DNA of 64,000 bases from Acidipropionibacterium thoenii DSM 20276 (GTDB taxonomy: Bacteria; Actinomycetota; Actinomycetes; Propionibacteriales; Propionibacteriaceae). Positions 22,477 through 31,074 of this stretch are shown piece by piece. Position numbers and translations under genes: made by a program. Numbering within the stretch: position 1 is the stretch's first letter; the number at the start of each line of letters is the position of its first letter. The notes under the pieces are model-generated. The model ran no database searches. It saw only the letters and a list, made by a program, of their open reading frames with translations, and had not been told where the DNA came from. The stretch is taken from positions 325,404-389,403 of the forward strand of contig NZ_KE384019.1 in assembly GCF_000423445.1 (NCBI RefSeq), given 5' to 3'.

Positions 22477-24615
22477 TCAGCTGCCCAGGGCCAGGGCCAA
22501 CGGCAGGACCTCGCCCGAACCGGCCCGGCGCAGCATCCGTGCCGCGACGGTGACCGTCCAGCGGCTGATGATGACATCGTCGACCAGCAGCACCGGCGCA
22601 CCTGACAGCTCGCGCAGCCCAGCGGTCAGCTGGTCGCCGACCCGGAACCGTCCCGCCACGTCGCGAAGCCTGAAGGCCGAGTTGACGTGGCTGTCCAACG
22701 GCCCCGCATCCGGTGCCAGATCCAGCGAGCCGAGGTCGGTCAACCGGCCGGCTCGGGCGATCCCCCGGGCCAGCGAGTCCACCAGGACCGGCCGGCTCAC
22801 AGAGGGGATCGAGACCACCGCGGCCGGACGACGTTGCCAACCCCACTCGGCCAGCACCCGCAGACAGGCACCGGCCAGACCGGCGGGAACCTCGGCGTCG
22901 ATCGGATCGCCCTGGCTGTCGGTGCCCAGCAGCTCTCGCAGCGGGCCTCCCCAGCCCAGATCCGAGAGCCGGGCGATCACCCGGCCCTCGGCAGCCTGCT
23001 CGCCGGCAGGGATCCGGCCCCTCAGGTCGACCCCGAGCCGGTCCAGCCCGGTGGGCCAACTACGCCGGGGATCGACCGGTACCCCCACCCGGTCCAGGGC
23101 CCGGCGGGCCCGGTCCTGCTGATCCGGGTCGACAGACGTGGGGTACCACGGCCCGGCGCACACGTCACAGCGCCCGCACGGCGTCTGGTCGGGGTCGTCC
23201 AACTGGCCGGTGAGGAAGGCCATCCGGCAGGAGTCCAGGTGCTCGTAGCGTTCCATGGCCTCCTGCTCGGCGGCCCGGGCGGCAGCGATCCGGGCATACC
23301 GCTGGGCGTCATAGACCCAGCCCTGCCCGGTCGAGCGCCAGCCGCCGGCCACCCGCTCGACAGCACCGTCGACGGCCAGCACCTTGAGCAGCAGCTCCAG
23401 CGGGCTGCGGCGGATGTCCACTCTGGCCTCCAGGGCGGCGGTCGACAGTGTCAAGTCGGTGGGCAGGCTCGCCAGCACGGCGTCGGCTCGCTCGGCAGTG
23501 GGCATCGCGCTGGTGGCGAAGTAGTGCCAGATGTCGCGGTCCTCGGGGCCGGGCAGTAGCAGGACGTCGGCCGAATCAGTGGCGCGACCGGCACGTCCGA
23601 CCTGCTGGTAGTAGGCCACCGGGGAGCTGGGGGCGCCCAGGTGGATGACGAAGCCCAGGTCCGGTTTGTCGAATCCCATCCCCAGGGCGCTGGTGGCCAC
23701 CAGCGCCTTGACCCGGTTGTCCTTGAGCTGTTCCTCCAGATCGGCCCGCTCCTCGGTGTCGGTGCGCCCGGTGTAGGCCAGCACGTGGTGGCCGGCCTCG
23801 GTCAGTGCGCGGGCGGTGTCCTCGGCGGCCGAGATGGTGAGGCAGTAGATGATCCCCGAACCCCTGAACTCGCCCAGATGGGAGCACAGCCAGGCCAGCC
23901 GGAGCTCGGGACGCGGCAGGTCCAGGACTCCCAGCCGCAGCGAGTCCCGGGCCAGAGGGCCGCGCACCACGAAGACCTGCTGGCCCTGGGCCTGCTGTCG
24001 TGGGTCGGCGGCGATCTGCTCGGCGATGTCGGTGACGACCCGGGAGTTGGCCGTGGCGGTGGTGGCCAGGACGGGCACCCCGGCCGGCAGGGCGGCCACC
24101 AGATCGCGGATCCGGCGGTAGTCGGGACGGAAGTCGTGGCCCCAGTCGGAGATGCAGTGGGCCTCGTCGATGACCAGCATCCCCATCCGCGCTGTGAGCT
24201 CGGGCAGTTGCTCGGCGGCGAATCTCGGGTTCACCAGCCTCTCGGGGGAGACCAGCAGGACATCGAGGCTGTTGTCGGCCAGTTGGGTGCGGATCTGGTC
24301 CCACTCGGTGACGTTGGCGCTGGAGATCGAGGCGGCCCTCACCCCGGCCCGTTCGGCGGCGGCCACCTGGTCGCGCATCAGGGCCAGCAGCGGGGAGACG
24401 ATGAGCGCGGGCCCGCGGCCTGCGCGGCGCTGCAGCAGAGCGGCCACGAAGTAGACCGCCGATTTGCCCCAGCCGGTGCGCTCCACCACCAAGGCTCGTC
24501 GGTGGTCGGCCACCAGGGCCTCGATGGCCTCCCACTGGTCCGGATGGAAGTCGGCGGCAGGATCACCGGTGAGCCTGCGCAGGATCGCCAGACCCTGGTC
24601 TCTCAGATCGGTCAT
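22477..24615 (-). CDS. recQ: RecQ family ATP-dependent DNA helicase with C-terminal phosphoribosyltransferase-like domain
   Basis: Superfamily 2 DNA helicase, 712 residues from the ATG at 24615. RecA-like core: Walker A RTGWGKSAVY (46-55), DEAHCISDWGHDF, TATANSRV, and the C-terminal helicase motif YQQVGRAGRA. A RecQ zinc-binding cluster follows (CRMAF, then CGRCDVC). Instead of an HRDC domain, the last 200 residues end in VLLVDDVIISRWTVTVAARM, the PRPP-loop pattern of type I phosphoribosyltransferases. This helicase-PRTase combination is known in actinobacterial RecQ proteins, but the usual Thr-Gly of the PRPP loop is replaced by Ser-Arg here, so catalysis is doubtful. Role in recombination or repair is inferred. 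Confidence 0.9.
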   Translation of the reverse strand: MTDLRDQGLAILRRLTGDPAADFHPDQWEAIEALVADHRRALVVERTGWGKSAVYFVAALLQRRAGRGPALIVSPLLALMRDQVAAAERAGVRAASISSANVTEWDQIRTQLADNSLDVLLVSPERLVNPRFAAEQLPELTARMGMLVIDEAHCISDWGHDFRPDYRRIRDLVAALPAGVPVLATTATANSRVVTDIAEQIAADPRQQAQGQQVFVVRGPLARDSLRLGVLDLPRPELRLAWLCSHLGEFRGSGIIYCLTISAAEDTARALTEAGHHVLAYTGRTDTEERADLEEQLKDNRVKALVATSALGMGFDKPDLGFVIHLGAPSSPVAYYQQVGRAGRATDSADVLLLPGPEDRDIWHYFATSAMPTAERADAVLASLPTDLTLSTAALEARVDIRRSPLELLLKVLAVDGAVERVAGGWRSTGQGWVYDAQRYARIAAARAAEQEAMERYEHLDSCRMAFLTGQLDDPDQTPCGRCDVCAGPWYPTSVDPDQQDRARRALDRVGVPVDPRRSWPTGLDRLGVDLRGRIPAGEQAAEGRVIARLSDLGWGGPLRELLGTDSQGDPIDAEVPAGLAGACLRVLAEWGWQRRPAAVVSIPSVSRPVLVDSLARGIARAGRLTDLGSLDLAPDAGPLDSHVNSAFRLRDVAGRFRVGDQLTAGLRELSGAPVLLVDDVIISRWTVTVAARMLRRAGSGEVLPLALALGS

Positions 24616-24726
24616 GCAGCCCACTGTGCCAGCCGGGGCCGACACTTTCCCGATCCCTCCGCACAGGCAGCAGCATCACCGGAGGACTCGAGATCTCCGG
24701 GACACCGGAGGTCCCCGCGGCGTGAG

Positions 24727-24732
24727 TAGGCT
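24727..24732 (+). promoter_or_regulatory. -10 hexamer TAGGCT for leaderless MBL gene
   Basis: TAGGCT is followed by exactly six bases and the ATG at 24739; no Shine-Dalgarno is present. Confidence 0.45.
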
Positions 24733-24738
24733 CGCACC

Positions 24739-25437
24739 ATGACGTACACCGGGCAGGTCAGGGTGGGCGGACCGGCCGACACCCGCGATGCGGGCGGCCT
24801 GGTCATCACGAAGATCGCCGTCGGCCCGATGTCGAACAATTCCTACCTGTTGCGCTGCGCTGCCACCGGCGAGCAGGCCCTCATCGATGCCGCCGACGAT
24901 GCCCCCCGGCTGCTGGAGCTGATCGCTGCCGGTGCTCGAGGTGACGGCACCGCCGGTGACGGTGCTGCCGAGAACGGGGAGCTGGCCAGAGTCATCACCA
25001 CCCACCGCCACCATGACCATGTCCAGGCTCTCGCCCAGATCGTCGAGGCGACCGGGGCGCAGACCGTGGCGGGGGAGGATGACGCCGACGACCTTCCGGT
25101 CCCGGTCGATGTCCGGGTGCGCACCGGCGACCGTGTCCCGGTGGGTTCATCCGAGCTGGAGGTGATCGGGGTCGTCGGCCACACCCCTGGCTCAATAGTG
25201 CTGGCCTACCACGAGCCCGGCGGGATCAGCCATCTGTTCACCGGGGACTCGCTGTTTCCCGGCGGGGTCGGGCACACCTCGACCCCCGAGGACTTCACCG
25301 CTCTCATCAATGATGTCGAGTCCAGGATCTTCGCCCGGTTCGGCGACGACACCTGGTTCTATCCTGGCCACGGCGACGACTCCACCCTGGGCGCCGAGCG
25401 CGCCAGCCTGCCGCAGTGGCGCGCCCGCGGCTGGTGA
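24739..25437 (+). CDS. MBL-fold metallohydrolase (glyoxalase II-like)
   Basis: Metallo-beta-lactamase-fold hydrolase of 232 residues. Metal ligands are visible as HRHHDH (VITTHRHHDHVQAL), VVGHTPGSIVLAY, FTGDSLFPGGVG and FYPGHGDDSTLG, the full set of the glyoxalase II-like subgroup. The N-terminal KIAVGPMSNNSYLLRCAATG also matches that subgroup, whose members hydrolyse thioesters such as S-lactoylglutathione or, in actinobacteria, other thiol adducts. Substrate is not resolvable. It diverges from recQ; the two start codons are 123 bases apart. Confidence 0.85.
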   Translation: MTYTGQVRVGGPADTRDAGGLVITKIAVGPMSNNSYLLRCAATGEQALIDAADDAPRLLELIAAGARGDGTAGDGAAENGELARVITTHRHHDHVQALAQIVEATGAQTVAGEDDADDLPVPVDVRVRTGDRVPVGSSELEVIGVVGHTPGSIVLAYHEPGGISHLFTGDSLFPGGVGHTSTPEDFTALINDVESRIFARFGDDTWFYPGHGDDSTLGAERASLPQWRARGW

Positions 25438-25536
25438 CCCGAGCACACCGGGCCACCTGTCACTCGTTCCGCGCTGTGAATCCGGCCCCTCATGGCGCTG
25501 CTGTGTCGCCCGACAGCCCTGCACGACAGGTCGAGC

Positions 25537-26739
25537 TCAGAACCTCAGCTCCAGGGCAGGCACCAGCTCGGCGACGTTCTGCTGCTGGGTCTCCACGATC
25601 CCGCCCAGCCACTCGCTGACGCCGATCCGTTGTTCGGAGCTCAGCCCACCGATGACATCGAGGTACTGGCGGCCGTTGCCGGCAGCCGCCCCGCACAGCC
25701 GGACCAGTTCGGCCGGTGCCGGACCATCGACGACACCGAGGGCCTCGATGAGGTGGTCGAGGCGTTCGATGAGCTGGGTGCGTCCCTCGTCACTGGGTTC
25801 CAGCCGCCCGACAAGGGTGCGAAGCCGCTTGATCCGCTCGGCCCGGATGTCGGTGAGGTTGACCAGGGCCCCGGCCAGGATCAGTGGCCCGGCCTCCCGT
25901 TGGGCGAAGAACAGCCGGCGGATCTGGCGGTACCAGGACTCCAGGGCCGACAGGTTCGCCAGGTAGGTGACGTTCTTCGAGATGATCCTCGACAGCCGGC
26001 GGTAGGACGCCGGGGCGACCGGCCGGTAGACCTCCTGGGGGGATGCCGGCAGAACCAGCTGGCCGTCCTCGGCGACATCGTCGCGCAGTACCGATCCGGC
26101 ACCGATCACCGTCCCGAAGCCGGTGGCCACCGGGCCGACAGTGCCACCCTGACCACCCAGGAAGATCGGCGGCTGGTCGAGCAGCACCCCGCGCGGCACA
26201 TCGCCGAACAGCGAGGCGGTGGTCTTGTCCCCGTCCGGGGTGAAGTTGAAATGAATGTAGGAGGACCCCACCTCCGAGTGATCCTGGCGGGAGGTGCCGC
26301 CGGCCATCAGCAGATCGCAGAAGTTGATGAGGCTGCCGAGGGTGACGAAGGGGAAAAGGATGGTCTGCTTGAGCCCGACGGTGTGGGCCCCGTTGGCCTG
26401 CTCCTCCAGGATGGTGCCGGGCCGGATGTGGGCCCCGGAGCCCATCGAGGCGCCGTCCAGGAAGACCGCTCCCTCGGCATATCCGCCGGCGAGCCGGACC
26501 CCGGCCCCCAGTTGGCAGTTCTGCACTGTCATCGGCGTCTCGGCCCCCAGCACACAGCCGGAGGAGATCACGGTCCGCGACCCCCGGATCCGGCAGCCGG
26601 GATGGATGACGACGTTGGAGCCGCTGATCCGCTCCACATCGACGTCCTCGTCGATGTCGACGGTCCACGGATTGGGGATGCGCACCCCCTTGGTGATGAG
26701 GGCCTCCACCTGGTCGAGCCCCCGCGGTGTAAGTTCCAC
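25537..26739 (-). CDS. Left-handed beta-helix (hexapeptide) protein, UDP-GlcNAc pyrophosphorylase-like
   Basis: Protein of 400 residues dominated by a left-handed beta-helix: about residues 35-260 contain irregular hexapeptide turns (VVIHPGCRIRGSRTVISSGC, GSGAHIRPGTILEE, GPVATGFGTVIGAGSVLRDD). The C-terminal 120 residues are helical. This arrangement resembles the acyltransferase half of GlmU and the UDP-GlcNAc pyrophosphorylase-related proteins, but no N-terminal nucleotidyltransferase domain is present, so it cannot by itself make UDP-sugar. A cytosolic sugar-phosphate or sugar-nucleotide binding or acylating role is possible. GTG at 26739 has AAGGAGGG upstream; longer starts are rejected because they give Arg/Trp-rich nonsense. 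Confidence 0.65.
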   Translation of the reverse strand: MELTPRGLDQVEALITKGVRIPNPWTVDIDEDVDVERISGSNVVIHPGCRIRGSRTVISSGCVLGAETPMTVQNCQLGAGVRLAGGYAEGAVFLDGASMGSGAHIRPGTILEEQANGAHTVGLKQTILFPFVTLGSLINFCDLLMAGGTSRQDHSEVGSSYIHFNFTPDGDKTTASLFGDVPRGVLLDQPPIFLGGQGGTVGPVATGFGTVIGAGSVLRDDVAEDGQLVLPASPQEVYRPVAPASYRRLSRIISKNVTYLANLSALESWYRQIRRLFFAQREAGPLILAGALVNLTDIRAERIKRLRTLVGRLEPSDEGRTQLIERLDHLIEALGVVDGPAPAELVRLCGAAAGNGRQYLDVIGGLSSEQRIGVSEWLGGIVETQQQNVAELVPALELRF

Positions 26740-26809
26740 AGCGAATCCCTCCTTGGGTCTGCCGGTCCTGCGGCGCCAGATCCTCAGACCTGTGCCGACG
26801 GACGCCAGC

Positions 26810-27685
26810 CTACTGGCCCCCGGTGGCGCGCGCAGGAGTTCGCCCGCCGGTGACGACCAGGATCGAGGCGATGATGACGCAGGCCATCCCCAGGATCTGC
26901 AGCGCGTGCAGGGCCTGACCGAGCACCACCAGGCCGGCCAGCGCGGCGACCACCGGATCACCCCCGGACAGGATCCCGTAGGCCTTCGTCGAGAGCTTGC
27001 GCAGGGCGTACATCTCCAGGCTGTAGGGCAGCGCCGAGCTCATCAGGGCCACGGCGGCCCCGACCGCCAGGTGAGAGGGCTGGACCAGCTGTGCCCCGGC
27101 GGTGAGGATGCCGAAGGGCAGGGTCACCACCGAGCACATCAGCATCGCCCAGGTGAGTCCGCGCAACTTCTCCCAGCGGGCCCCGACCAGTTGGGAGGAC
27201 TTGGCGTACAGCGCCCAGAAGGCTCCCGCCAGCAGTGCGAAGCCGATGCCGGGAAGGCTGATGTGGGACCAATCGGCGTTCAGCGCCCCGGTCACTGCGA
27301 TCACCCCGAAGAAGGCCAGCAGCACCGCCAGCCAGTCGCGCCGGGTGCGGGATCCCAGCGCGGCCATCGTCATCGGCCCGATGAACTCCACTGTCACCGC
27401 CACTCCGATGGGCAGGTACCTCAGGCTGAAGTAGAAGGCGGTGTTCATCCCTCCCAGGGCCGCCGCCAGAGCCACCACCCGCAGCCAGTCACCACCGGTG
27501 TGGGGTCTTCCGGTGCGGTGGTCGTAGATGCTGGGCCGGGCGATCGGCAGCAGGATCAGGGTGGCGACCGTCAACCGCAGCGCCACCGTGGCCACCGGGC
27601 CGATCTGGGGGATCAGGGTGGCGGCGAAGGCGCCGCCGAACTGCACCGACACGATCGCAGCGAGCATGTAGACGGCACCGGGCAC
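26810..27685 (-). CDS. EamA/RhtA-type drug-metabolite exporter
   Basis: Inner-membrane exporter of the drug/metabolite transporter superfamily, 291 residues with about ten transmembrane helices arranged as two EamA repeats; RLTVATLILLPIARP and the LRYLPIGVAVTVEFIGPMTM segment are typical of the RhtA/YddG group that exports amino acids such as threonine or homoserine. Substrate inferred from family only. The GTG at 27685 is used; an ATG at 27667 is the alternative. It is divergent from tgt with only 18 bases between start codons, so both promoters must overlap the neighbouring gene. Confidence 0.83.
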   Translation of the reverse strand: MPGAVYMLAAIVSVQFGGAFAATLIPQIGPVATVALRLTVATLILLPIARPSIYDHRTGRPHTGGDWLRVVALAAALGGMNTAFYFSLRYLPIGVAVTVEFIGPMTMAALGSRTRRDWLAVLLAFFGVIAVTGALNADWSHISLPGIGFALLAGAFWALYAKSSQLVGARWEKLRGLTWAMLMCSVVTLPFGILTAGAQLVQPSHLAVGAAVALMSSALPYSLEMYALRKLSTKAYGILSGGDPVVAALAGLVVLGQALHALQILGMACVIIASILVVTGGRTPARATGGQ

Positions 27686-27703
27686 GGTGCGACAATATGC
27701 CCC

Positions 27704-28963
27704 ATGCCCTTCGGTTTCGACATCGCCCGCCGCCTCGACAACGGACTGGGGAGGACCGGAACCATCCACACCCCCCATGGCGACATCGCCACACCGGCCT
27801 TCGTGGTGGTGGGCACCAAGGCCAGCGTCAAGGCGGTGCTGCCCGAGCAGGTCGCCGATCTGGGTGCCCAGGCGGTGCTGGCCAACGGCTACCACCTGTT
27901 CCTCCAACCCGGTCCCGAGCTGGTCGATGAGGCCGGCGGACTGGGCCGGTTCATGAACTGGCCGGGCCCCACCTTCACCGACTCCGGAGGCTTCCAGGTG
28001 CTCAGCCTGGGGGCCGGGTTCAAGAAGACCCTGGCGATGGACGTCGCCGACCTGAGCCAGGCCGACGTGATTGCCGCGGACGCCGATCGCAGGGCGATGG
28101 TCGATGACGACGGGGTCACCTTCAGAAGCCCCCTCAACGGGGACCTGCACCGTTTCACCCCCGAGGTGTCGATGGGCATCCAGCACCATCTGGGCGCCGA
28201 CATCATCTTCGCCTTCGACGAGCTCACCACCTTGATGAACACCCGCGGCTACCAGGAGGAGGCCTTGGAGCGCACCCGCAGATGGGCCCAGCGCTGCCTT
28301 GCCGAGCACCGGCGTCTCACCATCGAACGCGCCGACAAGCCGTACCAGGCGCTCTTCGGCGTCATCCAGGGGGCCCAATACGAGGACCTGCGACGCAAGG
28401 CCTGCCGGGACCTGTCGGCGATGGACAGTGACGGGCAGCACTTCGACGGGTTCGGGATCGGCGGGGCCATCGAGAAGAAGAATCTGGGAAGGATCGTCGG
28501 CTGGTGCGCCGCCGGACTGCCCGAGGACAGGCCACGGCATCTGCTGGGGATCTCCGAACCCGACGACCTGTTCGCGGCCTGCCGGGCCGGGGCCGACACC
28601 TTCGACTGCGTGAATCCCTCCCGGGTGGCGCGCAATGCCGCGATCTACACCGCCGATGGCCGCTACAACGTCAACACCGCGAGGTTCCGACGCGACTTCG
28701 GCCCGCTGGAGCCCGGCTGCGACTGCTACACCTGCAGGCACTACTCGCGGGCCTACCTGCACCACCTGTTCAAGGCCAAGGAGCTGCTGGCCAACACGCT
28801 GGCCACCATCCACAACGAACGATGGACGGTCCGCCTGGTCGACTCGATCCGCGCGGCGATGGCCTGCGGCGAGCTGGACTCCCTCCAGACCGAGTTCATG
28901 GGGCGCTGGAACGCCCACCACGGACGCCTGCCGGCACCCGCGCCGGTCGAGCTCCAGGCCTAG
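27704..28963 (+). CDS. tgt: tRNA-guanine(34) transglycosylase
   Basis: Queuine/preQ1 tRNA-ribosyltransferase, 419 residues, which exchanges guanine 34 in GUN anticodons for a queuosine precursor. The TIM-barrel motifs TDSGGFQVLSLG (Asp93 region), FDGFGIGGA and the nucleophile segment FDCVNPSRVARN are present, as is the zinc site CDCYTCRHYSRAYLHHLF. A 20-30 residue insertion around residues 115-145 relative to E. coli Tgt is common in actinobacteria. GACAAT (27691-27696) is seven bases from the ATG, suggesting leaderless mRNA. No queuosine biosynthesis gene accompanies it, but a YhhQ precursor importer lies 4.3 kb downstream, so it may work by salvage. Confidence 0.94.
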   Translation: MPFGFDIARRLDNGLGRTGTIHTPHGDIATPAFVVVGTKASVKAVLPEQVADLGAQAVLANGYHLFLQPGPELVDEAGGLGRFMNWPGPTFTDSGGFQVLSLGAGFKKTLAMDVADLSQADVIAADADRRAMVDDDGVTFRSPLNGDLHRFTPEVSMGIQHHLGADIIFAFDELTTLMNTRGYQEEALERTRRWAQRCLAEHRRLTIERADKPYQALFGVIQGAQYEDLRRKACRDLSAMDSDGQHFDGFGIGGAIEKKNLGRIVGWCAAGLPEDRPRHLLGISEPDDLFAACRAGADTFDCVNPSRVARNAAIYTADGRYNVNTARFRRDFGPLEPGCDCYTCRHYSRAYLHHLFKAKELLANTLATIHNERWTVRLVDSIRAAMACGELDSLQTEFMGRWNAHHGRLPAPAPVELQA

Positions 28964-28991
28964 GGATCCTGGTCCGCCGGCCTCCGCCCGG

Positions 28992-28997
28992 TAGCCT
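28992..28997 (+). promoter_or_regulatory. -10 hexamer TAGCCT for leaderless histidine kinase gene
   Basis: TAGCCT is separated by exactly six bases from the ATG at 29004, with no Shine-Dalgarno. Confidence 0.45.
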
Positions 28998-29003
28998 CGG
29001 GCC

Positions 29004-30350
29004 ATGCCTGCCGCGATCTCCGAGTTCATGGCTCTGGATGACCTGTGGGAGCGGCCTGCGCCGGTCTCGCGCAGGATCTCGGTGCCGGTGATCGGCTGGT
29101 TGTCGACAGTCGACCTGGTGGTGGCCGGTGTCGCGATCCTGGCGGTCGGGTTCGGCGCCTGGTTGCAGGCCTCGATCGCCGGAGCGGGCCCGGGCCCGTG
29201 GTGGCACCAGGCCATCTCGATCCTGACGCTGGGTGCCATCCTGTGCGTGCGGCGCCGCTTCCCGCTGACCCAGGGGGCGCTGGCCTCGGTCCATCTGCTG
29301 GTCGGCTCCTACCTGTCGCCCTGGGTGAGCAGCAACTTCCTCGCCCAGGTCTTCTACTTCGTCTCGATCCATGCCGCGGTGGCCTGGGGTCGCAGCAGAC
29401 GGGCGGCCTGGGGTGTCATCGCAGCCATCGAGATGATGCTGATGGGGTGGGTCGCGGTGATCTTCTCGCGGACGAATTCCGCCCAGCAGATCATGCAGGC
29501 GGTGGCCCCGCACGACGGTGACACCCGTGCGATGGTGCTGGTCGTGGTGCTCTACGCCCTCATCAACAGTGCCTTTGTGCTGGGCGCCGCCGCCCTGGGG
29601 CAGGTGTCCTGGCGGGAGGCCAGGGCACTGTCGCGGGCGACCTCGCAGGCCGCCACCATCGCCGCCCAGGACTCCCGGCTGGCCGATCAGGCGGTGATCG
29701 CGGAGAGGCTGCGGATCGCCCGGGAGATTCATGACTCGGTGAGCCACCACGTCTCGGTGATCGGCATCCAGGCAGCCGGTGCCAGACGGGTGATGCAGAC
29801 CGCTCCCGACCGGGCCCGGGAGGCGCTGGTGGCCGTCGAGGAGGAGTCGCGGATGGCGGTCGCCGAGATGCGCTCGCTGCTGGGTTCGCTGCGCCAGGAC
29901 CCGGTCGCCGATCCCGGCCTGGGCGATCTGGCGGCGCTGTGCCAGGAGCCCCATCGTGCCCGGGTGAGCCTGGATGTGGTGGGAGATGCCGATCGGGTCG
30001 CACCGTCCCTGGGCCTGACGGTCTACCGGATCGTCCAGGAGGCCCTCACCAATGTCGAGAAGCACTCCGGGGCGGCGCACGCCCATGTCGCGGTGCGGGT
30101 GGGTGCCGCGACTGCGCAGGTCGAGGTGACCGACGACGGCCGCGGCGCCTCGGCCCGCGCCTCCAGCAGCCCAGGGGTGGGTCTGATCGGGATGTCCGAG
30201 CGGGTGGTGGCTCATCGGGGCATCCTGGAGACCGGGCCGAGGACGACCGGCGGATGGCGGGTGCTGGCTCACCTGCCGCTGATGCTGGCGGAGGAGCTCC
30301 GGCCGATGGTTCGAGAGAAGATGGTCCGACAGGAGGGGGAGACGCCGTGA
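29004..30350 (+). CDS. Sensor histidine kinase (NarL/LuxR-pathway, HisKA_3)
   Basis: Membrane sensor kinase of 448 residues. About five transmembrane segments (residues 30-195) form the sensor; the HisKA_3 dimerisation motif AERLRIAREIHDSVSHHVSV carries the phospho-accepting His, and the HATPase region shows the N-box VQEALTNVEKHSG and G-box VTDDGRGA with GVGLIGMSERV. This DesK/NarX-like class pairs with LuxR-type regulators, and its stop overlaps the response-regulator start (GTGA). The signal is unknown; the ABC exporter downstream is the likeliest target, as in antibiotic- or envelope-stress systems. Pairing is clear, regulon inferred. Confidence 0.92.
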   Translation: MPAAISEFMALDDLWERPAPVSRRISVPVIGWLSTVDLVVAGVAILAVGFGAWLQASIAGAGPGPWWHQAISILTLGAILCVRRRFPLTQGALASVHLLVGSYLSPWVSSNFLAQVFYFVSIHAAVAWGRSRRAAWGVIAAIEMMLMGWVAVIFSRTNSAQQIMQAVAPHDGDTRAMVLVVVLYALINSAFVLGAAALGQVSWREARALSRATSQAATIAAQDSRLADQAVIAERLRIAREIHDSVSHHVSVIGIQAAGARRVMQTAPDRAREALVAVEEESRMAVAEMRSLLGSLRQDPVADPGLGDLAALCQEPHRARVSLDVVGDADRVAPSLGLTVYRIVQEALTNVEKHSGAAHAHVAVRVGAATAQVEVTDDGRGASARASSSPGVGLIGMSERVVAHRGILETGPRTTGGWRVLAHLPLMLAEELRPMVREKMVRQEGETP

Positions 30351-31015
30351 AGGTGCTGCTGGTCGACGACCAGGAGCTGGTGCGTACCGGCTTCCGGCTC
30401 ATCCTGTCGGTGGAGCCCGACATCGAGGTGGTGGGGGAGGCCGCCGACGGCCGCCGGGCCGTCGAGGCGGTGGCCGAGCTCGCCCCGGATCTGGTGCTGA
30501 TGGATGTTCAGATGCCGGTGCTCGACGGGATCGCTGCGACCCGGCGGATCACCGCCTCCAGCAGTGCGAAGGTCGTGGTGCTCACCACCTTCGACCGGGA
30601 TGACTACCTGTTCGACGCACTGGCCGTCGGGGCCAGCGGATTCATGCTGAAGAACACCGATCCGGAGTCCTTGGTGGCCGGGCTGCGTCAGGTCCACGAG
30701 GGCTATGCGCTGCTCGCCCCCGAGGTCACCCGCCGGGTCATCGAGTCCCGGATGGCCGGTTCCGGTGACCCCGCCGAGTTGCCGGCCGACCCGAGACTGG
30801 AGAGCCTCACCGCCCGGGAGCGCCAGGTCGTCCTGGAGCTGGCAGATGGCCTGTCCAATGCCGAGATCGCCGAGGAACTGGTCGTCTCCGAGGCCACCGT
30901 CAAGACCCATGTGTCCAACACCCTGGCCAAGTTGAATCTGCGGGATCGCGTTCAGCTGGTCGCCTTCGCCTACCAGTCGGGACTCATCCGGCCCAGCACT
31001 CCCTCGCAGGACTGA
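30347..31015 (+). CDS. NarL/LuxR-family response regulator
   Basis: Two-component response regulator of 222 residues. The receiver domain has the acidic pair Asp7/Asp8 (KVLLVDDQE), phospho-acceptor Asp53 (LVLMDVQMPVLDG), a Thr in VVLTTFD and a Lys in GFMLKN; the C-terminal LuxR-type HTH is LTARERQVVLELADGLSNAE and the following helix VVSEATVKTHVSNTLAKLN. Translation starts at GTG overlapping the kinase stop by four bases, so the pair is co-expressed. It probably controls the neighbouring ABC exporter, whose first gene begins 60 bases downstream with its own promoter-like sequence. Confidence 0.93.
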   Translation: MKVLLVDDQELVRTGFRLILSVEPDIEVVGEAADGRRAVEAVAELAPDLVLMDVQMPVLDGIAATRRITASSSAKVVVLTTFDRDDYLFDALAVGASGFMLKNTDPESLVAGLRQVHEGYALLAPEVTRRVIESRMAGSGDPAELPADPRLESLTARERQVVLELADGLSNAEIAEELVVSEATVKTHVSNTLAKLNLRDRVQLVAFAYQSGLIRPSTPSQD

Positions 31016-31074
31016 GGCCCGATCTCACTCCTACGGCCGATGTGCCGGGCCCGGCCATCGGCTGGAATGGAGTC

